Positions 43,694 to 51,413 of a stretch of DNA of 64,000 nt are shown piece after piece. Origin of the DNA: Labilithrix sp. (GTDB lineage: Bacteria > Myxococcota_A > Polyangia > Polyangiales > Polyangiaceae); NCBI GenBank assembly GCA_019637195.1, contig JAHBWA010000015.1, positions 34,641 through 98,640 of the forward strand, written 5' to 3'. The notes under the pieces were generated by a model that saw only the letters and a program-made list of their open reading frames with translations, did no database searches and had not been told where the DNA came from. The translations under genes were made by a program, and so were the position numbers. The first letter of the stretch is position 1, and each line of letters begins with the position of its first letter.

Positions 43694-44341
43694 GTGATCG
43701 TCGCGCTCGCGATCTCGATGGCGCTCGCCTGCGTGCTCGCGAGCGCGCGTCGCCTCTGGTTCGTCGCGAACGCGACCGCGATTCATCCGGACGACCTCGT
43801 CGCGTGGCTCGGCCGCGCGCCGGCGGCGTCGAAGCTCGCGGAGCTCCGCGAGGCGGTCGCCGCCGAGCCGAGCGCGGACTGGGAGCGCGACCTGCTCGAC
43901 GCGCTCGCGCAGCCGCGCGTCGAGGCGCGCGTCGCCCTCGTCAACGAGCAGCTCACCGAGCTCGATCGACGCATGCAGCGCTGGGCCCGCGTCCCGCGGG
44001 TCGGCGCGAGCGTGGCGACCAGCTTCGCCATCCTGCTCGGGACGCTCGTGCTGCGGAACGGTCTCGCCCGCGCGCCCGAGCTGACCGGCGAGCTCGGCGA
44101 GCTGTTCGTCCGGCAGATCGTCGGCGAGGCGGTCTCGGTGGCGTCGTTCGGTGTGGTCGGCACCGCGTTCTGCATCGCGGCCCACAGCCGCGCACGTCGC
44201 ATGACGCGCGCGCGCCAGGAGGCCGCCGACCGGATGATCGAGGCGCTCGAGGCGGCGGCCGACGCGGCGCGGCAGGGGCCGGCGGCTGCTCGGGACGCCT
44301 CCAGCGTCGGCGACGCGACCGTGAAGACCAATAATGCGTAG
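43694..44341 (+). CDS. Three-TM protein with TolQ/ExbB/MotA-like topology
   Basis: 215 residues from GTG 43694. TM1 is at 2-22, followed by an 80-residue polar, helical loop (cytoplasmic). TM2 lies at about 103-122, TM3 at about 143-163, and a basic amphipathic helix follows (HSRARRMTRARQEAADRM). This is the layout of TolQ/ExbB/MotA stators, but the protein is short and I see no clear family signature, so homology is unproven. In M. xanthus the gliding motor AglRQS is of this family and is encoded away from the glt genes. Here a candidate sits between the GltF-like and GltG-like genes. No TolR/MotB-like partner is seen. Confidence 0.6.
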   Translation: MIVALAISMALACVLASARRLWFVANATAIHPDDLVAWLGRAPAASKLAELREAVAAEPSADWERDLLDALAQPRVEARVALVNEQLTELDRRMQRWARVPRVGASVATSFAILLGTLVLRNGLARAPELTGELGELFVRQIVGEAVSVASFGVVGTAFCIAAHSRARRMTRARQEAADRMIEALEAAADAARQGPAAARDASSVGDATVKTNNA

Positions 44342-44546
44342 CGATATTAGCTAATTGTATAGGTGTTGCGCCCGGGCGTGCCACCCTCGTCGGGGCTTCC
44401 AGCACGGCTGGACGCGGTCGGCTCGAGTTGGGTAGGATCGGCGAGCGCACATTGCGGCGGGAACTTTTCGCCCGTCGCCTCGTCTGTAAGCCGAGGCACT
44501 CTGTGTTCGGGGCGATCCCCGAACGGATCCGAACGAGGATGAAGCG

Positions 44547-45989
44547 ATGATGGGACCCGGACAAGGCCCGCAAGCAGGACCCGGAGGAGCCGCGCGCCCC
44601 GGACAGATGACCGCGGTGATGCGGGCGATGTCCGTGCAGGCGGGGCCGAAGGTCCTCCGCATCGGGCTCGTTCAGAGCGGGCGCGTGGTCGAGGAGCGCA
44701 TCATCAAGCAGCGCACCACGGTCACCGTCGGCTCGAACGAGCGCGCGGTGTTCGTCATCCCGTCGCAGGCGATCCCGCCGATGTTCAAGCTCTTCGAGCT
44801 CATCGGCAACGACTACCACCTGAACTTCCTCGACGGCATGACCGGCCGCGTGGCGCTCGCCTCGGGCATCACGGACCTCGCGGCGCTCCGCGGGCAGGCG
44901 AAGAAGGTCAACAACGTCTACCAGATGAAGCTGACCGAGGACGCGCGCGGCAAGGTCGTCATCGGGGAGACGACCTTCCTCTTCCAGTTCGTCGCGCCGC
45001 CGCCGGTCCAGCCGCGCCCGCAGCTCCCGCTCGCCGTGAAGGGCGGCATCGCGAGCCAGATCGACTGGTCGCTGACCATCATCGCGGCGTTCAGCTTCCT
45101 CATCCACTTCGGCATCGTCGGCGCGATGTACTCCGACTGGATGGACCCCGTCGTCGGCGACGACCTCAACGTCGCCGGCCTCGTCGACATGATGAAGAAC
45201 ATCCCGCCGCCTCCGGCGACGGAGACGCCGACCGAGGTCAACCCCGACTCGACCGCGACTGCGGCCACGACGTCGACCGCCGCGGCGTCGAAGGCGGGCG
45301 GCGGGGCGGGCGGCAAGGGCGCGTCCGGTCAGAGCAAGGGCGCGGGCAGCGTCGGCGACAAGCAGGCGGCGGCGCTCGCGGCGCAGGCTGACGCGATGCA
45401 GATGCAGATGCTCGCGGCGCTCGGCGGCGGCTCCTCGGTGCAGGGCGCGCTCAACCGGAGCGACATCCCCCCCGTCGATCTCTCGGGGGCGGCCGCTTCC
45501 GGCGCCGGCGTCGCGCACGGCACGGGCGATCTGAAGGTCGGCGGCGGCGGCGGCGCGGTGCAGGGCGGCGGCAAGGGCGGCGGGCTCGGCACGCTCGGCG
45601 GCGGGACCAAGGGCTCGGGCGACGGCGCGAGCGCGGGCCAGGAGCGCAAGGTCGAAGGACCGAAGGGCGACGCGCAGATCAGCGGCTCGACCGCCACGGT
45701 CCCGATCTCGGACGCGGATCGCGTCATCGCGACCCTCCGTCCGCGCTTCCGGCAGTGCTACCAGACGGGCCTCAACTCCGATCCCGGCATGTCCGGCAAG
45801 GTCGTCATCACGGCGAAGGTCGGGCCGAACGGCGAGGTCTCGGACGCGAACGTCTCGTCGAACACGGGCCTGTCGCAGAGCGTGGCGTCGTGCATCGCGA
45901 ACGTCGTGAAGCGCGCCTCGTTCAACCCGCCCGGCGGCGGCGGGTCGACGCTGAACATCCCCGTCACGTTCGTCCAGCAAGGCAAGTGA
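44547..45989 (+). CDS. FHA-like / TM / AgmX-PglI C-terminal domain protein (GltG-like)
   Basis: 480 residues. N-terminal Gly/Pro stretch, then a beta-rich cytoplasmic domain at about 34-150 (VLRIGLVQSGRVVEERIIKQ; RTTVTVGSNERAVFVIP) resembling a degenerate FHA. TM at 174-195. The periplasmic linker of about 190 residues is Gly/Ala/Ser/Lys-rich. The C-terminal domain (about 385-480) is the AgmX/PglI type, TonB-like: DADRVIATLRPRFRQCYQTG, GKVVITAKVGPNGEVSDANV, two Cys for a likely disulphide (RQCYQ, ASCIAN) and ASFNPPGGGG. In M. xanthus GltG such proteins span the periplasm and link cytoplasmic regulators to outer-membrane parts. ACGAGGA precedes the start. Confidence 0.88.
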   Translation: MMGPGQGPQAGPGGAARPGQMTAVMRAMSVQAGPKVLRIGLVQSGRVVEERIIKQRTTVTVGSNERAVFVIPSQAIPPMFKLFELIGNDYHLNFLDGMTGRVALASGITDLAALRGQAKKVNNVYQMKLTEDARGKVVIGETTFLFQFVAPPPVQPRPQLPLAVKGGIASQIDWSLTIIAAFSFLIHFGIVGAMYSDWMDPVVGDDLNVAGLVDMMKNIPPPPATETPTEVNPDSTATAATTSTAAASKAGGGAGGKGASGQSKGAGSVGDKQAAALAAQADAMQMQMLAALGGGSSVQGALNRSDIPPVDLSGAAASGAGVAHGTGDLKVGGGGGAVQGGGKGGGLGTLGGGTKGSGDGASAGQERKVEGPKGDAQISGSTATVPISDADRVIATLRPRFRQCYQTGLNSDPGMSGKVVITAKVGPNGEVSDANVSSNTGLSQSVASCIANVVKRASFNPPGGGGSTLNIPVTFVQQGK

Positions 45990-45991
45990 CG

Positions 45992-46056
45992 GCGCTCGCG
46001 GGGAGGCCCGCGAGCGCGCCTCGGAGGAGAGAGCGGCCGTCCTGGCTGGCTCTCTC
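45992..46056 (+). terminator. Two tandem hairpins after the GltG-like gene
   Basis: GCGCTCGCGGG (45992-46002) pairs perfectly with CCCGCGAGCGC (46007-46017) around a 4-base loop, two bases after the stop codon. A second stem, GAGAGAGC (46027-46034) with GCTCTCTC (46049-46056), is followed by a T-rich TTCTGCGTTCT. Together they probably end the upstream transcript. Confidence 0.7.
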
Positions 46057-46237
46057 TTCTGCGTTCTGCTCCCCGGGTCGGGCTCCGGCGTGAAGCGCCG
46101 GTCGCGGGCCGCCGTTTCGAACGTCGGCCTCCGATGACGCAACCAAAGACTCGCGGGACAGCCGCGCTCCGCGCCACTCGGTGCGTCAAAGTGGCGCAAG
46201 TGCAGGATATCTCAGGGTTTTGGGCGCGGCTTTTGCG

Positions 46238-46266
46238 TTGACACCCCATGCCACACACACTAGAGT
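46238..46266 (+). promoter_or_regulatory. Sigma-70-type promoter
   Basis: Perfect TTGACA (46238-46243), 17-base spacer, then TAGAGT (46261-46266). Predicted start of transcription is near 46273, which places ATG 46271 outside the RNA and supports ATG 46289 as the start codon. Confidence 0.75.
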
Positions 46267-46288
46267 CGTCATGAGGTCAGGAGGCTGG

Positions 46289-46888
46289 ATGCGCGTGCGT
46301 TTGGCATTGAAGTGGGTCTTCGCTTTCGGCGTCCTCGCGCTGGCCGCGGGGCCTGCGGGCGCACAAGAGCCCAGCGGGGGAGCCGGCGCACCGAGCGGTG
46401 GGCAGCCGGCAGACGGCCAGGTCGGCTTCCAGCGCAAGACGTCGCTGACGCCGCAGGAGCAGCTCGTCGAGTCGCAGAAGCACCTCACCCGGATGGAGGG
46501 CGCGGCGGGCGGCGTCCGCAAGATGCTCGAAGAGGCGCGTCGCCAGCGCGACGTCGTCAAGACGCTCTGCCTGAACGACAAGCTCTCGCAGGTCGACGTC
46601 GCGATCCGCTCGGCGCGTGATCGGCGCGGGCAGCTGCAGGCCGCCGTCAACCGCAACGACGCGGAGCTGTCGAACCACGAGTTCACGATCCTCACGGTCC
46701 TCCGCCAGCGCACCGAGCAGCTCGTCGCCGAGGCGAACCAGTGCATCGGCGAGGAGTCCGCGTTCGTCGGCGACACCCGCACGACCGTCCAGATCGACCC
46801 GCAGATCCCCCCGGACGAGACGCCTTACCCGTCGACGGACCCGACGCTCGTCATTGGCCCGCCGCAGTGCACCAGCTGTACGCTCTGA
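46289..46888 (+). CDS. Secreted helical protein of unknown function
   Basis: 199 residues from ATG 46289, four bases after AGGAGG (46279-46284). Signal peptide ending AGAQ (about residue 26). A 20-residue Gly/Pro linker is followed by long helices (TPQEQLVESQKHLTRMEGAA; GVRKMLEEARRQRDVVKTLC; IRSARDRRGQLQAAVNRNDA). The C-terminus holds four Cys in total with the earlier helix (NQCIGEE; PQCTSCTL) and a Pro-rich stretch. I recognise no family. It has its own promoter and a hairpin at its end, so it may be transcribed separately from the clusters on either side. Confidence 0.7.
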   Translation: MRVRLALKWVFAFGVLALAAGPAGAQEPSGGAGAPSGGQPADGQVGFQRKTSLTPQEQLVESQKHLTRMEGAAGGVRKMLEEARRQRDVVKTLCLNDKLSQVDVAIRSARDRRGQLQAAVNRNDAELSNHEFTILTVLRQRTEQLVAEANQCIGEESAFVGDTRTTVQIDPQIPPDETPYPSTDPTLVIGPPQCTSCTL

Positions 46889-46906
46889 ACCGTCTCCTGT
46901 CCGAGT

Positions 46907-46925
46907 GCCCCCGAGTGATCGGGGC
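46907..46925 (+). terminator. Hairpin with GUGA tetraloop
   Basis: CCCCGA (46909-46914) pairs with TCGGGG (46919-46924) around GTGA, a GNRA-type loop; G46907 and C46925 may extend it. TCGTCTTCGTC follows. Likely ends the short transcript upstream. Confidence 0.6.
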
Positions 46926-47125
46926 TCGTCTTCGTCACTCTCCGTAGCCTCGAGCGGCAGTGGCCTATCCGAAGTTGGGGTGGCAGCGCCGAGAGCCTCG
47001 TCGGTCTCGCCGCCGACGCCTGTCGTGAGCACCTCTCCTTCGACCGTGTCGTTCGATGTTGCACTTCCACCAGCGCCCGGGTAGCTCTTCCGCTTCGTGA
47101 CGCGCTGGTGTTGCTCCTTCTGAAG

Positions 47126-48598
47126 ATGACGAATCGCTCCGCCCAGTCGCTTGCTTCACGTTCGTTCGGGTCGCTTCGCCGGTGGCTTCGGCCGGCGCGC
47201 GCGTACGCGGTCGTGGCAGGGGCGGCGGCGCTCGTCTCGTGGACGAGCGAGGCGTCGGCGCAGGGCTGGCTCGCGGACCGGCGCTTCACCGAGGGCCCGG
47301 GTATCCGCACCGGCGATCTCGAGCTCCACCCCGGCATCGGCGGCGAGGTCGGGTACGACTCGAACTGGTTTTACCGCTCGCACACCGAGGGGCCGAACAT
47401 CTCGAACGGTCCGCCGGCGCTCCCGGCCGCGGACGCGGCGATCTTCCGGATCACGCCGTCGTTCTACGTCTCGACGCTCGGGCAGCAGCGCCTCGACGCG
47501 GGCGGCAACCCGCGGCTCGAGCCCAGGGTCGTGTCCTTCCGCGGCGGCGTCGCGGCCACCGGCCGGTTCTTCATCGGCAAGGACATGGGCCGGCAGCACA
47601 ACGTCGGCCTCAACTCCGACGCGCGGCTCGACATCAACCAGGGCCGGCCGATCGGCTTCGGCGTGTTCGCGGGCTACAACCGGCTCATCCAGCCGCAGGT
47701 CGTCGCCGATCCGAACCTCTCGTTCAACCGGAGCGATCTCCGCGGCGGCGCCGAGATCGTCGGGCTGCCCGGCGGCGGGACGCTCGATCTCCGCGGCGGC
47801 TACCAGATCAACGCGGCGCTCTTCGAGGAGTCGAACGGCGTCCCGTACTCGAACCTCACCCACGAAGTGTTCGTGAAGAACCGCTGGCGGTTCCGCCCGC
47901 GGACCGCGCTGTTCCACGACACGTCGCTCCGGTTCATCCACTACCCGAACGCCGATCGCGCGCTCAACTTCCTCAACGACTCGACGCCGATCCGCACGCG
48001 CCTCGGCGTGACCGGCCTCCTGACGGAGCGCTTCGGCGTGCTGCTCGCGGCCGGCTACGGCGCCACGTTCTTCCAGAACCCGGCGGCCGCCTCGACGACG
48101 CAGTACGACAGCATCAACGGTCAGGCCGAAGGCACGTTCTACCTCGGGCAGGGCGGCGGCACGGACGAGCCCGGCAAGGCGACGCTCCTCCTCTCGACGG
48201 TGAGCCTCGGCTTCCTCCGCGACTTCCAGAACAGCCTGCTCGGCAACTTCTACAACACGAACCGCGCCTACGGTCGGCTCGAGTACTGGTTCGGCGGTAA
48301 GACGGTCATCCGCCTCGACGCCTACGGCGAGCAGCTCAACTATCCGCCCGTGTTCCTCAACGCGGCGGGCGCGCCGACCCAGGTGACGGGCGAGTTCTCG
48401 AACTTCCGCGTCGGCGGCGGCATCTTCGCCGAGTACCGCATCACGTCGTCGTTCGGCATCAACACGACCATCGACTACGTCCAGCAGCTCAGCGACACGC
48501 AGATCCCGGCGGGCGTCAACGCCGGCGGAGCGCCGCTCGTGTTCGATCTGAACTACCGCCGCTTCCAGGCGTTCGCGGGCGTCCGTTACTTCTTCTGA
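47126..48598 (+). CDS. Outer-membrane beta-barrel protein (GltH- or WzpX-like)
   Basis: 490 residues. Signal peptide ending SEASAQG (about residue 45). The mature start GWLADRRFTEGPGIRTGDLE leads into alternating aromatic/aliphatic strands (GEVGYDSNWFYRS; GRFFIGKDMG; SFGINTTIDYVQQL) and ends in a beta strand with C-terminal Phe (FQAFAGVRYFF), the classic signature of outer-membrane barrels. Enough strand-like segments exist for a 16-18-strand barrel, though I did not count them with a model. Location after the Glt-like genes suggests GltH. The OPX gene 191 bases downstream suggests the WzpX/WzpS type of export porin. Confidence 0.82.
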   Translation: MTNRSAQSLASRSFGSLRRWLRPARAYAVVAGAAALVSWTSEASAQGWLADRRFTEGPGIRTGDLELHPGIGGEVGYDSNWFYRSHTEGPNISNGPPALPAADAAIFRITPSFYVSTLGQQRLDAGGNPRLEPRVVSFRGGVAATGRFFIGKDMGRQHNVGLNSDARLDINQGRPIGFGVFAGYNRLIQPQVVADPNLSFNRSDLRGGAEIVGLPGGGTLDLRGGYQINAALFEESNGVPYSNLTHEVFVKNRWRFRPRTALFHDTSLRFIHYPNADRALNFLNDSTPIRTRLGVTGLLTERFGVLLAAGYGATFFQNPAAASTTQYDSINGQAEGTFYLGQGGGTDEPGKATLLLSTVSLGFLRDFQNSLLGNFYNTNRAYGRLEYWFGGKTVIRLDAYGEQLNYPPVFLNAAGAPTQVTGEFSNFRVGGGIFAEYRITSSFGINTTIDYVQQLSDTQIPAGVNAGGAPLVFDLNYRRFQAFAGVRYFF

Positions 48599-48789
48599 GC
48601 GGCGCGCGGAGCGTCACGGCGCCTGCGCGCTCTGCGCCGCGCGGTCATCTTCGGCGCGCTGCGCGCGCTCGTCTTGACGCTCGCTCGTCGAGGGATAACG
48701 CTCCCGCGCGGTGAACGCGGCGCCGCTCGGCCGCTCCAAACGCTCCGCGAGCCCCGCCGTCCAACGCGTCGCCTTCGTCCTCCCCGGCC

Positions 48790-49404
48790 ATGCTGCTCTC
48801 TCGTGTCCTGTCGCTCCTGACGATCGCGCTCATCGCGCTGCTCGGCTTGATCATGCCGGGCTGCGGTCGCCACTACCCGCCGCCGGCGAAGCTGCCGGAG
48901 CCGATCGTGAACCAGCAGGTCGGCCCCGGCGACGTGCTCGAGGTGTTCGTCGTGGGAGAGGAGAAGCTCCCGCACGAGTACGAGGTCAGCCCCGACGGCA
49001 CGCTCGCGTTCCCGTACATCGATCCGATCAAGGTCGCCGGGCTTGAGCCGCGTCAGATCGCGACGACGCTCCGCGACAGCCTCGTCGAGGCGAAGTTCCT
49101 CGTGAGCCCGCAGGTCCAGGTCAAGGTCAAGGCGTACAACTCGAAGAAGATCCAGGTCATCGGCCAGGTCGCCAAGCAGGGCCCCTTGCCGTACCAGGAC
49201 GGGATGACGCTCGTGCAGGCGATCTCCGCCGCCGGCTGGTTCACGCCGCTCGCGGATACGAACCACGTCCAGGTGATCCGGCAGATGCCGAACGGCGGCG
49301 CGGTCAACGCGATCGTGAGCGTCGACGCGATCACCGACAACGCGCGCGCCGACATCAAGCTCCAGCAGGGCGACACCATCAAGGTCGACCAGCGTCTGTT
49401 CTGA
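48790..49404 (+). CDS. Short polysaccharide export (OPX, Wza-like) lipoprotein
   Basis: 204 residues. Signal and lipobox MPGC (Cys25). A polysaccharide export (PES) domain follows (VGPGDVLEVFVVGEEKLPHE; VSPDGTLAFPYIDPIKVAGL). One SLBB-like domain comes next (IQVIGQVAKQGPLPYQDGMT; LVQAISAAGWFTPLADTNHV), ending KVDQRLF. It lacks further SLBB domains and the C-terminal amphipathic helix that makes the Wza pore. Such short proteins depend on a separate barrel porin in M. xanthus, and a barrel gene lies directly upstream. No Wzc kinase, flippase or polymerase gene is near, so the polymer is unknown. Confidence 0.88.
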   Translation: MLLSRVLSLLTIALIALLGLIMPGCGRHYPPPAKLPEPIVNQQVGPGDVLEVFVVGEEKLPHEYEVSPDGTLAFPYIDPIKVAGLEPRQIATTLRDSLVEAKFLVSPQVQVKVKAYNSKKIQVIGQVAKQGPLPYQDGMTLVQAISAAGWFTPLADTNHVQVIRQMPNGGAVNAIVSVDAITDNARADIKLQQGDTIKVDQRLF

Positions 49405-49412
49405 GCCGATCC

Positions 49413-50480
49413 GTGCCTCGACTCCTCCTCCTCCTGACGGGCGGGACCCTCGTGATGACGGCGGGCGACGCCGGCGCCGCGTCGCTCGCGGCGAGCGCGT
49501 CCGACGGCTCGCGCATCGCGCCTCCTCCGCCGCGCGTCCCGGGCAGCGTGCGCCCTGGAGCGCTGCGCGTCGACGACGCCGCCCGCCGCGACATGGTCGC
49601 CGAGGTGCCCACGCTCGCGCGCGTGGCCGACCTCGAGACGCGCCGCCTCTTCCAGATGGACTCGGCCGACATGCAGCCGTCCGACTGGGTCACGCTCGCC
49701 CGCGAGGTGCACCGCGAGCTGCCGCGCTACGACGGCATCGTCGTCGTGCACGGCACCGACACGATGGCGTACACGGCGAGCGCGCTCGCGCTCATGCTGG
49801 GGCCGCTGCCGAAGCCGGTCGTGTTCACGGGCTCGCAGAAGCCGCTCGTCGACGCCCGCACCGACGCGCGGCAGAACCTGGTCGACGCGGCGCTGGTCGC
49901 GACCCTCGCCGTGCCGGAGGTGTCGATCGTCTTCCACTCGCGCGCGCTGCGCGGCGCGCGCGCGACGAAGAAGGACGCGTGGGGGTTCGGCGCGTTCGAC
50001 TCGCCGCAGCTCGCGCCGCTCGTCGAGCTCGGGCTCGACGTCGAGGTCGCGTCGCACGTCCGCGCGCCCGCCGAGCTCGGCGCGTTCGACGACCGCCTCG
50101 AGCCGCGCGTCCTCGCGGTGCGCGTCTTCCCCGGGCTCGATCCGCTGCTCGTCCGCGGGGCGATCCGCTCGGGCGTGAAGGGGCTCGTCCTCGAGGGCTA
50201 CGGGACCGGCAACGTCCCGCGCGCGCTCCTGCCCGCGCTCGAGGAGGCGAAGGCGCACGACGTCCCCGTCGTCGTCGTGTCGCAGTGCTGGCGGGGCTTC
50301 GTCGACCTCGGGCGTTACGAGGGCGGCGCGATGGCGGACGACGCCGGGGCGATCTCGGCGGGCGACATGACCGTCGAGGCCGCGCTGGCGAAGCTCATGG
50401 TCGGCCTGGCGCGTCATGGGACCGGCGACGCGCTCCGCGAGTACTTCGCATCGAGCGCGGTCGGCGAGCTCGACGCGTAG
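49413..50480 (+). CDS. Type I L-asparaginase
   Basis: 355 residues from GTG 49413, eight bases after the OPX stop. Catalytic sites: first Thr in LLTGGTLVM near the N-terminus, second in VVHGTDTMAYTASAL. The segment FTGSQKPLVDARTDARQNL is a family hallmark. An unusual 30-residue Ala/Pro-rich insert follows the first motif. The N-terminal hydrophobic run is the family's first strand, so the enzyme is cytoplasmic. It converts Asn to Asp and ammonia. Likely co-transcribed with the OPX gene only by closeness. Confidence 0.9.
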   Translation: MPRLLLLLTGGTLVMTAGDAGAASLAASASDGSRIAPPPPRVPGSVRPGALRVDDAARRDMVAEVPTLARVADLETRRLFQMDSADMQPSDWVTLAREVHRELPRYDGIVVVHGTDTMAYTASALALMLGPLPKPVVFTGSQKPLVDARTDARQNLVDAALVATLAVPEVSIVFHSRALRGARATKKDAWGFGAFDSPQLAPLVELGLDVEVASHVRAPAELGAFDDRLEPRVLAVRVFPGLDPLLVRGAIRSGVKGLVLEGYGTGNVPRALLPALEEAKAHDVPVVVVSQCWRGFVDLGRYEGGAMADDAGAISAGDMTVEAALAKLMVGLARHGTGDALREYFASSAVGELDA

Positions 50481-50495
50481 TACCATCGCGGGACG

Positions 50496-51395
50496 ATGCC
50501 CGAGGCCACCCGGCGGTCCATCCTCGATCTCGTCGGCGACACGCCGCTGATCGAGCTCCAGCGCGTCCCCGCCGCCGGGACGCAGGTGTTCGCGAAGCTC
50601 GAGGCGAAGAACCCGAGCGGCAGCGTCAAAGATCGCCCCGCGCTCGCGATGATCGAGGCCGCCGAGGCGGAGGGCAAGCTCGGCGAGGGCAGCGTCGTCG
50701 TCGAGGCGACGAGCGGCAACACCGGGATCGCGCTCGCGATGATCGCCGCGGTCCGCGGCTACCGGTGCGTGCTCGTGATGCCCGAGGACATGAGCGTCGA
50801 GCGCCGGCGTATCCTCCGCGCGTACGGCGCGGAGATCGTCATCACGCCGGCCGACGACGGAATGGCCGGCGCGGTCGCCGAGGCCGAGCGCATCGTCGCG
50901 CGCACGGAGCGCGCGCTGATGCCGCGTCAGTTCGACAACCCCGCCAACCCGAGCGTCCACGAGCGCACGACGGCGCGCGAGATCCTCGCGGCCGTCCCCG
51001 ACGTCGCCGCGTTCGTCGCCGGCGTCGGCACCGGAGGTACGCTCACCGGCGTCGGTCGCGTCCTCCGAGCCGAGCGCCCGGACGCGCGGATCGTCGCCGT
51101 CGAGCCCGCGAGGAGCGCGGTCCTGTCGGGCGGCGAGCCCGGGCTCCACGCCATCCAGGGGCTCGGGGCCGGCTTCGTCCCCAAGGTGCTCGATCGCGCG
51201 CTCATCCATGAGGTCGTGACCGTCAGCGACGTCGCGGCCGACAAGATGGCGCGGCGCCTCGCGCGCGAGGAGGGGCTGCTCGTCGGCCCGTCGTCCGGCG
51301 CGAACGTCCACGTCGCGTGCGAGATCGCCGCCCGCGTGAAGGGCCCGGTCGTGACGATCCTCTGCGACAGCGGCGAGCGGTACCTGCTCGGGTGA
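50496..51395 (+). CDS. cysK: Cysteine synthase (O-acetylserine sulfhydrylase)
   Basis: 299 residues. PLP lysine in NPSGSVKDRPA, substrate loop ATSGNTGIALA, phosphate-binding GVGTGGTLTGVGR and the C-terminal PSSGANVHVA are all present. Makes cysteine from O-acetylserine and sulfide. Slightly short but complete. Starts 15 bases after the asparaginase stop. A cystathionine beta-synthase-like role cannot be excluded, but no CBS domain is present. Confidence 0.94.
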   Translation: MPEATRRSILDLVGDTPLIELQRVPAAGTQVFAKLEAKNPSGSVKDRPALAMIEAAEAEGKLGEGSVVVEATSGNTGIALAMIAAVRGYRCVLVMPEDMSVERRRILRAYGAEIVITPADDGMAGAVAEAERIVARTERALMPRQFDNPANPSVHERTTAREILAAVPDVAAFVAGVGTGGTLTGVGRVLRAERPDARIVAVEPARSAVLSGGEPGLHAIQGLGAGFVPKVLDRALIHEVVTVSDVAADKMARRLAREEGLLVGPSSGANVHVACEIAARVKGPVVTILCDSGERYLLG

Positions 51396-51413
51396 ACGCG
51401 CGGGGCCGCCGAC

